From Flavobacterium sp. (GTDB lineage: Bacteria; Bacteroidota; Bacteroidia; Flavobacteriales; Flavobacteriaceae), in NCBI GenBank assembly GCA_016721735.1, contig JADKHM010000019.1, positions 372,001 to 436,000 of the forward strand: DNA of 64,000 nucleotides, written 5' to 3'. The stretch's first letter is position 1. Each line of letters opens with the position of its first letter. Both the position numbers and the translations under genes were made by a program. The notes beneath the pieces were generated by a model, which was given only the letters and a program-made list of their open reading frames with translations, did not search any database and was not told where the DNA came from. This document shows, one piece after another, positions 28,783-36,067 of this stretch.

Positions 28783-29256
28783 TTAAGATGGATCTACTAG
28801 AAATAAAGGTTGATCAAACTCCACTGGTGACATATCATCAACCAGAATTTTTACTATTTTACCAGAAACCTCTGATTCAATTTCATTGAATAATTTCATC
28901 GCTTCAATTACACATAACACATCTCCTTTTGAGATTGTGTTTCCAACTTCTGTAAACATTGGTTTATCTGGTGCTGGTTTTCTATAAAAAGTTCCAATAA
29001 TTGGAGACTTAATTGTAACATATTTTGAACTTTCATCAACTGCTGCTGCTGGTGCTGCAGCTGGTGCCGCAACTGTAGGAGCCGCTTGAGGCAAGGCTTG
29101 TTGCATAGGAGCCTGCTGAACGTAAGTGATTTCAGGATTGTGACCTTCTAAAGTCGTTCGTATTGTAATCTTAACGTCTCCTGTTTCTAATTTTACTTCA
29201 GCAACACCTGAGTTTGATACAAATTTGATTAGGTTTTGAATTTCTTTTAAATCCAT
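28783..29256 (-). CDS. accB: Acetyl-CoA carboxylase biotin carboxyl carrier protein
   Basis: 157 residues. An N-terminal helix (MDLKEIQNLIKFV) is followed by an Ala/Pro-rich flexible linker (about 52-75) and the biotinyl domain with IEAMKLFNEI, where Lys121 is the biotinylated residue. The length and linker are typical. It carries the carboxyl group from AccC to the carboxyltransferase. It sits 16 bp after fabH and 95 bp before accC. Confidence 0.96.
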   Translation of the reverse strand: MDLKEIQNLIKFVSNSGVAEVKLETGDVKITIRTTLEGHNPEITYVQQAPMQQALPQAAPTVAAPAAAPAAAVDESSKYVTIKSPIIGTFYRKPAPDKPMFTEVGNTISKGDVLCVIEAMKLFNEIESEVSGKIVKILVDDMSPVEFDQPLFLVDPS

Positions 29257-29272
29257 AATTATTTGTTTTTAG

Positions 29273-30271
29273 TTATTGTTTGTTATAAGCCCATTTCAAA
29301 TAAATAGATCCCCAAGTGAATCCACCTCCGAAAGCGGCAAAAATAATATTATCTCCTTTTTTAAATAAATGTTCGAAATCGTTCAGCAATAGTGGCAATG
29401 TCGCGGATGTTGTATTGCCATATTTTTCAATATTGACCAAAACTTTACTTTCATCCAACTCCATTCTGCTGGCGGTTGCATCAATAATTCTTCGATTTGC
29501 TTGATGAGCAACCAACCAATTTACGGAGTCTTTGGTCAAATTATTTCTTTCCATGATTTTTGCACTCACATCTGCCATTCCCGTTACCGCATATTTAAAA
29601 ACTGTTTTTCCGTCTTGAAATACATAATGCTGTCTGTTTTCAACCGTTTCTTTGGAGGCAGGAAGAATTGATCCACCTGCATCAATCTTTAAGTATTCTC
29701 TACCAATGCCATCACTTTTCAGAAATTCATCTTGAAAACCAAGTCCTTCGTGGTTTGGTTCAAACAAAACGGCTCCTGCGCCATCCCCGAAGATAATGCA
29801 AGTAGCTCTATCTGTGTAATCTATTATTGAAGACATTTTATCAGCACCAATCAACAGTACTTTTTTATATCTTCCGGACTCAATGTAAGCGGAGGCAGAG
29901 GACATTCCGTATAAAAATCCAGAACATGCAGCTTGAATATCAAAAGCGAAAGCATTGACTGCCCCAATCTGCGTAGCGACAAAAACCGACGTCGCGGCAA
30001 CAGGCATATCTGGTGTAGTTGTTGCAACTAGAACTAAGTCTATATCCACAGGATTAACACCACTTTTCTTTAGAAGATCTTCGGCTGCCTTTATGCAAAG
30101 AAAAGAGGTTCCTAATTTTTCGCCTTTAAGAATTCTTCGCTCTTTAATTCCAGTTCTAGTCGTGATCCATTCATCATTGGTATCAACCATTGTTTCTAGA
30201 ATCTTGTTGCTGAGTATATAATCTGGAACATAAGCTCCGACAGCAGTTATTGCGGCTGTAATTTTATTCAT
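29273..30271 (-). CDS. fabH: 3-oxoacyl-ACP synthase III
   Basis: 332 residues of the thiolase fold with the KAS III triad: Cys116 in DIQAACSGFLYG, His in LVAHQANRR, and Asn in YGNTTSATLPLLL. DEWITTRTGIKERR near residue 33 is the usual acyl-CoA pocket region. It condenses acyl-CoA with malonyl-ACP to start fatty-acid synthesis. Placement with accBC and behind rpmF is a conserved bacterial arrangement. Confidence 0.95.
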   Translation of the reverse strand: MNKITAAITAVGAYVPDYILSNKILETMVDTNDEWITTRTGIKERRILKGEKLGTSFLCIKAAEDLLKKSGVNPVDIDLVLVATTTPDMPVAATSVFVATQIGAVNAFAFDIQAACSGFLYGMSSASAYIESGRYKKVLLIGADKMSSIIDYTDRATCIIFGDGAGAVLFEPNHEGLGFQDEFLKSDGIGREYLKIDAGGSILPASKETVENRQHYVFQDGKTVFKYAVTGMADVSAKIMERNNLTKDSVNWLVAHQANRRIIDATASRMELDESKVLVNIEKYGNTTSATLPLLLNDFEHLFKKGDNIIFAAFGGGFTWGSIYLKWAYNKQ

Positions 30272-30383
30272 GTTTTTCTATTAAGATTTTACTAGGCTTG
30301 CGACGCTAATAAAGTGTTGGAAATTACAAAAAAATATAAGACAAATTTATTTTAAAAGTACTTATTTGTATAATAATTATAAC

Positions 30384-30412
30384 AACAAAAAACTCCCACA
30401 ACAGTGAGAGTT
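30384..30412 (-). terminator. Imperfect terminator or attenuator between rpmF and fabH
   Basis: A 9-bp stem AACTCTCAC/GTGGGAGTT with one mismatch on the minus strand, then TTTTTTGT. Because fabH follows in the same direction, it may allow partial read-through. Confidence 0.5.
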
Positions 30413-30435
30413 TCGGTATTATTTAGCAGTATAAA

Positions 30436-30633
30436 TTACGCAAGTGCTATCGGCGATTTGTCAATCACAACTTGTCCTCTATAGTACATTTTGCCTTCAT
30501 GCCAATATGCTCTATGATACAAGTGAGCTTCGCCTGTAATTGGACATGTAGCAATTTGCGCTACAGTCGCTTTATAATGTGTTCTTCTTTTATCTCTTCT
30601 GGTTTTCGAGACTTTTCTCTTAGGATGTGCCAT
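30436..30633 (-). CDS. rpmF: 50S ribosomal protein L32
   Basis: 65 residues. It opens with MAHPKRKVSKTRRDKRRTHY, the standard bL32 N-terminus, with further family segments ATCPITGEAHLYHRAYWHEG and YYRGQVV. Only one Cys remains, so the zinc ribbon of some L32 proteins is absent here (a Cys-minus type). It lies 9 bp after the DUF177 gene, as in most bacteria. Confidence 0.96.
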   Translation of the reverse strand: MAHPKRKVSKTRRDKRRTHYKATVAQIATCPITGEAHLYHRAYWHEGKMYYRGQVVIDKSPIALA

Positions 30634-30642
30634 TTTACTATA

Positions 30643-31179
30643 TTATTTATCCGTTAATAGTTTCTTTAATTTGTCCCAACGCGGGTCAATTTCTTCTTCT
30701 GTACTTTGTTTTTGATCTTTTTGACTTAATTCATTTAATTTATCAAGTACGGGGGTTTTTAATGTTCCGTCTTTCACTCCTGGATGCACCTTCTTTAACG
30801 GAACCGACAAAACAATCATTTCGTAAACGTATTGTTTAATATCTATTTGATGCTCTCCGTGTGGCAAAATCAAAAGTTCTTCGTTGTCATTATTGAACTG
30901 TTCGCCAAACTGAACAACAACATTGATTTTTCCTTTAATTGGCAAATCAAAATACTCACCCGTTAAATCACAAGGAACATTTACAGTGCCTTTATGCTTA
31001 AAAGTAAGCTCCATAAAGGTGCTTTTCTTTTCCAAAACCACATTGACTTTTACATCAGAATCTTCAAATTCATCAAAATCAAAATCCTCAAAGAACGCCT
31101 TATCTATTTTATATTCAAACTGATGTTTTCCTAACTTTAACCCAACAAATGGAATTAAAAATTCATTTAACTGCTTCAT
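30643..31179 (-). CDS. yceD: DUF177 / YceD family protein
   Basis: 178 residues. The central segment VPCDLTGEYFDLPIKGKI is a derived form of the YceD pattern in which the usual Cys pair is reduced to one. The C-terminus is acidic and ends EEEIDPRWDKLKKLLTDK, and the DPRWxKLKKL tail is a hallmark of the family. YceD homologues are linked to 23S rRNA maturation or stability and nearly always precede rpmF, as here. Confidence 0.9.
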   Translation of the reverse strand: MKQLNEFLIPFVGLKLGKHQFEYKIDKAFFEDFDFDEFEDSDVKVNVVLEKKSTFMELTFKHKGTVNVPCDLTGEYFDLPIKGKINVVVQFGEQFNNDNEELLILPHGEHQIDIKQYVYEMIVLSVPLKKVHPGVKDGTLKTPVLDKLNELSQKDQKQSTEEEIDPRWDKLKKLLTDK

Positions 31180-31213
31180 TTCAACAACAATTTGTCCGAA
31201 TGATTCGGGAGCG

Positions 31214-31242
31214 CAAAGATATAAAATTATTGCACAATCAAA
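31214..31242 (-). promoter_or_regulatory. Promoter for yceD-rpmF-fabH-accB-accC
   Basis: Minus-strand TATCTTTG (31214-31221), a full match to TAnnTTTG, with a TTTG at 31239-31242 spaced 17 nt upstream, close to the -33/-7 layout. It lies 35 nt before the yceD start. Confidence 0.5.
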
Positions 31243-31260
31243 ACTCTTGATTGTTTTTTT

Positions 31261-32322
31261 TTACCGATTATTTTTTTCGAGCTGTTTTTCCTTGATTTTC
31301 ATGGGGTTTTTGGTGATTTCCTCATGTTGAATTCTAGAATTATAGATGTCTATAGCAAGGTAAACCGCTTCCTTAAATGAGTTATGGTCTGCTATTCCTT
31401 TTCCTGCAATGTCAAAAGCAGTTCCGTGATCAGGCGATGTTCTAATTTTACTTAATCCCGCAGTAAAATTTACTCCTTTTCCAAACGAAAGTGTCTTAAA
31501 CGGAATTAATCCTTGATCATGATATACGGCAACAATTGCGTCATACATTTCATATTGATTACTGCCAAAAAATCCATCTGCAGGGAAAGGCCCAAAAACC
31601 ATAGTCCCTTTTTCATACAAACTTTTGATAGTTGGAATCATGATTTCAAGCTCTTCTTTACCAATAACACCATTATCGCCGCTATGAGGATTAAAACCTA
31701 AAACAGCAATTTTAGGTCGTCGAATACCGAAATCTTGAATCAATGTATTTCTTATCGTCTCTACCTTTTCAATAATTAGCGATGGGGTCAACTTCTTTGC
31801 AACTTCATTTATTGGCACATGGTCTGTCAACAAGCCTACTCGTAATTTATCTTGCACCATCAACATTAGTGCATTTCCTTGCAATTCCTTGTTCAAATAA
31901 TCAGTATGTCCTGGGAACTTAAAATCCTCGGACTGAATATTATATTTATTAATAGGAGCTGTAACTAATACATCTATCTGTCCTTCCTTAAGTGCTTTCG
32001 TGGCCGCGACAAAGGAATCTATTGCATATTTGCCAATGATATTGTCATTCTCGCCAAACTTCAAATCTATGCTTTCTTTCCAGACGTTTAACACATTGAT
32101 TTTCCCCAGCACCACTTGATTTAAATGATCAATTCCGTGCAGCGTAGACATCGACTCAAATGTCTTCTTTACAAACGACAAAATCTTAACGTTCGCAAAA
32201 ATAACGGGCGTACACAATTCCAAGATTCTAGCATCTTCAAATGTTTTTAATACCACTTCGCTTCCAATACCGTTCAAATCTCCAATTGAAATTCCTACGA
32301 TTATATTTTCTGCTTTTTTCAT
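31261..32322 (-). CDS. pdxA: 4-hydroxythreonine-4-phosphate dehydrogenase
   Basis: 353 residues. The family start GISIGDLNGIGSEVVLK (usual GDPxGIGPE, here with Leu-Asn) is followed by TAPINKYNIQ, FPGHTDYL, LGFNPHSGDNGVIG and AVYHDQGLIPFK with metal-ligand histidines, then SPDHGTAFDIAGKG. The enzyme oxidises 4-phosphohydroxy-threonine in pyridoxal phosphate synthesis. A Lys-rich tail (from about 335) extends the usual C-terminus. It lies divergent from ribE across 59 bp. Confidence 0.93.
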   Translation of the reverse strand: MKKAENIIVGISIGDLNGIGSEVVLKTFEDARILELCTPVIFANVKILSFVKKTFESMSTLHGIDHLNQVVLGKINVLNVWKESIDLKFGENDNIIGKYAIDSFVAATKALKEGQIDVLVTAPINKYNIQSEDFKFPGHTDYLNKELQGNALMLMVQDKLRVGLLTDHVPINEVAKKLTPSLIIEKVETIRNTLIQDFGIRRPKIAVLGFNPHSGDNGVIGKEELEIMIPTIKSLYEKGTMVFGPFPADGFFGSNQYEMYDAIVAVYHDQGLIPFKTLSFGKGVNFTAGLSKIRTSPDHGTAFDIAGKGIADHNSFKEAVYLAIDIYNSRIQHEEITKNPMKIKEKQLEKNNR

Positions 32323-32344
32323 TATGCTACACGTTATTAATTGC

Positions 32345-32352
32345 TAATTTTG
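32345..32352 (+). promoter_or_regulatory. -7 promoter element for ribE
   Basis: TAATTTTG, a full match to TAnnTTTG, 29 nt before the ribE ATG. It lies within 6 bp of the opposing pdxA element. Confidence 0.5.
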
Positions 32353-32357
32353 AAGTG

Positions 32358-32365
32358 CAAATTTA
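32358..32365 (-). promoter_or_regulatory. -7 promoter element for pdxA
   Basis: Minus-strand TAAATTTG, a full match to TAnnTTTG, 35 nt upstream of the pdxA start, interleaved with the ribE promoter. Confidence 0.5.
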
Positions 32366-32381
32366 GTAAATTAAAACAAGA

Positions 32382-32972
32382 ATGTTCACAGGAATTATCG
32401 AAACGCTAGGATCTATAAAAAATATAGAAAAATCAGACACCAATCTGCAAATAACAATCGAAACGCTTATCACTCCTGAACTTAAGATTGATCAAAGTGT
32501 TGCCCACAATGGCATTTGCTTGACGGTTATTGCCATCTCAGGAAATTCCTATACTGTGACAGCCATTGATGAAACTATTCGAAAAACAAATATTGCTTCT
32601 TGGAAAGTGGGTGACATGGTAAATCTAGAAAGAGCGATGAAATTAGGCGATCGCCTTGACGGCCACATTGTTCAGGGGCATGTGGATCAAATTGGAATTT
32701 GCGAAAAAATTGAATCTCGTGATGGAAGTTGGCAATTTACATTTGGTTATGATAAAAATTTCAACAATCTAACTATTGAAAAAGGTTCAATTACCATCAA
32801 CGGGGTGAGTCTTACGGTAGTCAATTCTGAAGACAGTAAATTTAGTGTCGCTATTATACCCTATACATTTGCAAATACCAATTTCAAAAATTTTGAAACT
32901 GGAACTATTGTAAATCTAGAATTTGATGTAATCGGGAAATATGTTTCACGATTATACGCCTCCCGACACTAA
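32382..32972 (+). CDS. ribE: Riboflavin synthase, alpha subunit
   Basis: 196 residues built of two lumazine-binding beta barrels. The N-terminus MFTGIIETLGSI is diagnostic. VAHNGICLTVIAI in barrel one and ITINGVSLTVVNS in barrel two are the repeated ligand loops, with GDRLDGHIVQGHVDQ between. It dismutates two lumazines to riboflavin. The gene is single, and a shared terminator follows. Confidence 0.95.
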   Translation: MFTGIIETLGSIKNIEKSDTNLQITIETLITPELKIDQSVAHNGICLTVIAISGNSYTVTAIDETIRKTNIASWKVGDMVNLERAMKLGDRLDGHIVQGHVDQIGICEKIESRDGSWQFTFGYDKNFNNLTIEKGSITINGVSLTVVNSEDSKFSVAIIPYTFANTNFKNFETGTIVNLEFDVIGKYVSRLYASRH

Positions 32973-32992
32973 AGAAAGTGATATAAAAACAA

Positions 32993-33020
32993 AAAACTCC
33001 AACTTAAATTGGAGTTTTTT
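32993..33020. terminator. Bidirectional terminator overlapping the 3' end of the PID-CTERM-like gene
   Basis: 8-bp perfect stem AACTCCAA/TTGGAGTT with A-run and T-run on both sides. The last codons and TAA of the minus-strand small gene (33004-33210) are encoded inside the hairpin. Confidence 0.75.
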
Positions 33021-33210
33021 TATTGAATTGTAGTTTGTATATTTTAAAGATTGCAAAAATTATTGCCGCAGTAGCCAACAACCATACTCCACCATCTATA
33101 GGTAGGCCTGGAGGCGGAACCCCGGGAGGAGGCGGTCCATTTGGACCTGCGTAAGCTGTTGTCCCAAAAAGGAACGCTAAAATGAGGATTTTACTGGGCA
33201 AAAATTTCAT
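33004..33210 (-). CDS. Small secreted protein with PID-CTERM-like sorting tail
   Basis: 68 residues. Signal peptide (1-21, TAYA). A short Pro/Gly stretch (GPNGPPPPGVPPPG) runs straight into LPIDGG and a C-terminal TM helix (VWLLATAAIIFAIFKIY) ending in basic residues. This pattern of PIDGG, TM helix and basic tail is the flavobacterial PID-CTERM putative sorting signal. Almost no mature domain lies between signal and tail, so the protein may be little more than a sorted Pro-rich peptide. It is a single gene with a TACTTTTG promoter motif upstream. Confidence 0.65.
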   Translation of the reverse strand: MKFLPSKILILAFLFGTTAYAGPNGPPPPGVPPPGLPIDGGVWLLATAAIIFAIFKIYKLQFNKKTPI

Positions 33211-33395
33211 AGTTCGTAAAAGTAAATAAAAAATCCTTTTGGCAAAATATTTTTTGAATTATAATTTGACAAGAGCTGCAAAAGTACAACTTTGATTCAT
33301 ACAACGGTCTTAAAAACACGTTATATTAACGTAAAATATACTTCTTTAGTTTAACTACTCATTAAAAAAAGACTCCCAACGGAAAGCCTATTTTG
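33211..33395. other. Non-coding gap between the PID-CTERM-like gene and tRNA-Met
   Basis: AT-rich, with no open frame of note. It holds the minus-strand -7 element TACTTTTG at 33279-33286 for the small secreted gene. A weak palindrome ACGTTATATTAACGT lies near 33318. Nothing else is recognisable. Confidence 0.5.
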
Positions 33396-33469
33396 TGGTC
33401 CCACTTGGAATCGAACCAAGCACCTACTGATTATGAGTCAGTTGCTCTAACCGAATGAGCTATAGGACC
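33396..33469 (-). tRNA. tRNA-Met (anticodon CAT, elongator type)
   Basis: 74-nt cloverleaf on the minus strand. The acceptor stem GGTCCTA pairs with TGGGACC (one G-T). The anticodon stem ACTGA/TCAGT holds loop CTCATAA with anticodon CAT, and the T-arm has TTGGTTCGATTCCAA. The paired G1-C72 argues against initiator tRNA. tRNA-Ile2 (lysidine-modified CAT) is the remaining alternative. A near-consensus TATTATTG lies just upstream. No CCA is encoded. Confidence 0.9.
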
Positions 33470-33591
33470 ATTTGTGCGGTTGCAATAATACTACTAATTT
33501 TACTTCATTCCAAATGTTTATCGCATTTGTATTTCAAAAAAATAGGCGGAAATAATCACTTTTAACATTTTAGACGACATTCTAAAAAATC

Positions 33592-33993
33592 TTATTGAAT
33601 TTCTTGACAAAGTTCAATCAAAACACCGTTTGTAGTTTTAGGATGTAAAAAAACCACTAGTTTATTATCTGCTCCTTTCTTTGGAATTTCATTTAAGACC
33701 ACAAAACCTTCTTCCTGCAATCGTTTTGTTTCTGAAACAATATCCGCTACATCAAAAGCGATATGATGAATACCTTCTCCCTTTTTCTCAATAAACTTTG
33801 CAATTGGACTATCAGCATTCGTCGCTTCTAATAACTCGATCTTGTTAGGTCCGCTCTGAAAAAAGGACGTCTTTACGCCTTCACTGGCTACTTCTTCAAA
33901 TTTGTAGGGTGGCGCACCGAAAAGTTTTTCAAAAATAAGATTTGAAACCTCTAAGTCTTTCACGGCAATCCCTATGTGTTCTATTTTTCTCAT
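33592..33993 (-). CDS. mce: Methylmalonyl-CoA epimerase
   Basis: 133 residues, one glyoxalase/VOC domain. Metal-ligand positions are visible in IEHIGIAVKDLE (His6), EGIHHIAFDVAD (His about 77) and the Glu in NGVLIELCQ near the C-terminus. It interconverts the R and S forms of methylmalonyl-CoA in propionate and succinate metabolism. The length is normal. The mutase genes are not in this window. Confidence 0.92.
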   Translation of the reverse strand: MRKIEHIGIAVKDLEVSNLIFEKLFGAPPYKFEEVASEGVKTSFFQSGPNKIELLEATNADSPIAKFIEKKGEGIHHIAFDVADIVSETKRLQEEGFVVLNEIPKKGADNKLVVFLHPKTTNGVLIELCQEIQ

Positions 33994-34064
33994 CGCGTGT
34001 ATTTTATTACAAAGTTCGGAAAGTTTTTCACAAAGACCGCGAAGTTGATGAGAAATCTGAGGTC

Positions 34065-34173
34065 ATAGCCCTGATAGTAGCGGCATCCTTTTGCGCTGGC
34101 GGTTACATCGTCCGTTCGCTTTTGCTCGAGTGGCGCAAAAGATAGAGCGGAGAGCAGGAATAAGCTCCTGAAA
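34065..34173 (+). repeat. Flavobacterial structured intergenic repeat, copy D
   Basis: Starts TAGCCCTGATAGTAGCGGC and ends GGAATAAGCTCCTGAAAA. The long stem ATCCTTTTGCGC/GCGCAAAAGAT (one bulged C) is the same as in copy A. The flanking AGCGG and AGAGCGGAGAGCAGGA boxes pair loosely with AGCCCTGAT. It lies between mce (divergent) and rbfA and resembles the Flavo-1 RNA type. Confidence 0.6.
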
Positions 34174-34221
34174 ATTATCAATTATCAATTGTTAATTGGC
34201 GAAGCAATCAATTGCTTGTTG

Positions 34222-34229
34222 TACTTTTG
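34222..34229 (+). promoter_or_regulatory. -7 promoter element for rbfA
   Basis: TACTTTTG, a full match to TAnnTTTG, 4 nt before the rbfA ATG. An upstream TTG is at 34196-34198. The transcript would be nearly leaderless. Confidence 0.45.
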
Positions 34230-34233
34230 CCCC

Positions 34234-34626
34234 ATGGAAACAAATAGACAGAAAAAGATTGGTGGCGTTATTCAAAAAGATTTAGTAGACATCCTACAAG
34301 GTGAAGTGCGTAAAAACGGCATTTCTAATTTGATTATTTCTGTTTCCAAAGTGAGCGTAACTACCGATTTGTCTGTAGCAACTGTACATTTGAGTATTTT
34401 CCCGCAAGACAAAGCAAAAGAAACGCTTGCAGCTATCAAGACAAATGCTGTCTTAATTAAACATGACTTATCTCAGCGCGTGCGACTGCAATTGCGCAAA
34501 GTTCCCAATCTTACTTTTTTTATCGACGATTCTCTCGATTATATCGAAAAAATAGACAATGCCTTAGCATCTAAAGAAAATCCGATTGAAAATCGCGACT
34601 TACTAGAACGACGTAGAAAATCATAA
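34234..34626 (+). CDS. rbfA: 30S ribosome-binding factor A
   Basis: 130 residues from the ATG at 34234 (METNRQKKIGG). The KH-like fold has RQKKIGGVIQKDLVDILQ, VTTDLSVATVHLSIFP and a C-terminal VRLQLRKVPNLTFFIDDSLD, the standard RbfA pattern. It helps mature the 5' end of 16S rRNA and cold adaptation. The permease gene starts 1 bp after its stop. Confidence 0.93.
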   Translation: METNRQKKIGGVIQKDLVDILQGEVRKNGISNLIISVSKVSVTTDLSVATVHLSIFPQDKAKETLAAIKTNAVLIKHDLSQRVRLQLRKVPNLTFFIDDSLDYIEKIDNALASKENPIENRDLLERRRKS

Positions 34627-34627
34627 C

Positions 34628-35834
34628 TTGAATTTTCCTCTATACATAGCCAAACGTTACCTAAGAAGCGCTAGTAAAAACAATGCGATAAATATCATTA
34701 ATGGCATTGCCTCAGTGGGAATTGTCGTTGGAGCCATGTCGCTATTTGTCGTGCTTTCTGTCTTTACCGGTCTCAAAGATTTCAGCCTTTCCTTTAGTAA
34801 TGATTTTGATCCTGATTTAAAAGTATTCAATACTGCTGGAAAAACATTGCGTGCAACTCCGCAACAATTCTCCAAAATTTCCAATATCAATGGTGTTTCC
34901 GCTGCAAGCAGAATCATTGAAGAACGTGTTTTGTTCCTTTTCGATGGCAAAGAACAAGTTACTTATATTAAAGGAGTCGATTCGCTTTTCTCAAAAGTAA
35001 ATCCTGTAAAGAAAAACATTTACCAAGGCGAATGGTTCGAACCCAATACCAACCAAGTAGTTGTAGGTTACGGAATTTGTCAAAAATTATCACTCGGATT
35101 ATTCGACTTCAATCACCCTTTTGAAGTATTTGTTCCCAAAGCAGGGAAAAGGCACCATAGAAAATCCAGAAAGCGCTTTCAATAAATGCAAATTAGCGCC
35201 TGTGGGAATTTATGCTATTAGCGAAGATCTGGACTCCAAATTTGTATTCGCTGACTTGACCTTAACGCAATCTTTACTTGAGTTTCAACCCAATCAAATC
35301 TCCGCGATTGAAATTAAAGTAAAACCTGAATCCAATGAAAAAGAGATCATCTCTCAAATTCAAACCATCTTCAACAACAACGTGACCGTCAAAAACAGAG
35401 CGCAACTTAATGACAGTCTATATAAAATGCTCAACACCGAAAATATTGCCGTTTACCTCATCTTTACTTTAGTGATTATCATTGCGCTTTTCAACTTAAT
35501 TGGCGCACTCATTATGATGATTCTCGACAAGAAAAAAAATCTAAAAACACTTTTTAATCTCGGCACTGAAGTAAAAGATTTGAGAAGAATATTTTTCCTC
35601 CAAGGCACATTACTTAGCGTTTTCGGCGGCATTTTCGGTCTGATATTGGGAATCGGAATTGTACTGTTACAGCAACAATTTCAACTGATTATGATCACAC
35701 CAACGTTAGCCTATCCCGTAATTTTTTCTTTCTTAAATGTAATTATTGTTTTGGCAACCATTATTTCCCTAGGCGTCGTAGCCTCGTGGATTGCTTCGAG
35801 TCGTGTAACCAAAAAGTTGTTGGAAGATATTTAA
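34628..35834 (+). pseudogene. Lipoprotein-releasing-type ABC permease (LolC/LolE/FtsX family), broken by a one-base frameshift
   Basis: Two frames form one family protein. Bases 34628 to about 35147 (TTG start, MNFPLYIAKRYLRS) give the N-terminal TM helix and periplasmic domain. From about 35150 to 35834 the next frame continues (GTIENPESAFNKCK) through three TM helices ending VASWIASSRVTKKLLEDI. Removing one A from the GGGAAAAGG run at 35147-35150 restores a protein of about 401 residues, the usual length. LolC/E-type permeases move lipoproteins from the inner membrane. Whether this is a real mutation or a sequence error cannot be decided here. The gene is co-transcribed with rbfA. Confidence 0.85.
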
Positions 35835-35838
35835 TTGT

Positions 35839-35958
35839 TGGGCGTTCCTTTCAGACCGGGCTTTCGCACTCGCTTTTTTTGTTTTGTCACTCTGAGCGCT
35901 GTCGAGGGGAATTATCAAAAACAAAAAAGAGCTCATACAATTGCTCTATCCCTAACGC
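35839..35958 (-). repeat. Flavobacterial structured intergenic repeat, copy C (inverted relative to copy B)
   Basis: On the minus strand it starts GCGTTAGGGATAGAGCAATT and ends AAAGGAACGCCCA, with GTGCGAAAGCCCGG before the end. It matches copy B at 37.2 kb almost base for base outside the loop. The loop is longer and holds a second element, CTGAGCGCTGTCGAGGGG (plus strand, about 35892-35909), which resembles a very common Bacteroidota intergenic repeat. Confidence 0.65.
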
Positions 35959-36026
35959 AAACTCGCGTATACTTTGACGTCTATAAATTCTAATCACAAA
36001 TTGCACCCATTACCACCAATTTATTA

Positions 36027-36053
36027 GTGCAAATTCGTGGCATTCGTGTTAAA
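36027..36053 (+). repeat. Short repeat related to the 13.1-kb inverted repeat
   Basis: The sequence GTGCAAATTCGTGGCATTCG followed by TGTTAAA parallels the right arm at 13132-13156 (GTGTCAATTCGTGGAATTCG). The left side (CAAATTGCACC near 35997) is a decayed complementary arm. Confidence 0.5.
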
Positions 36054-36067
36054 GTTTTCGACTTAAA

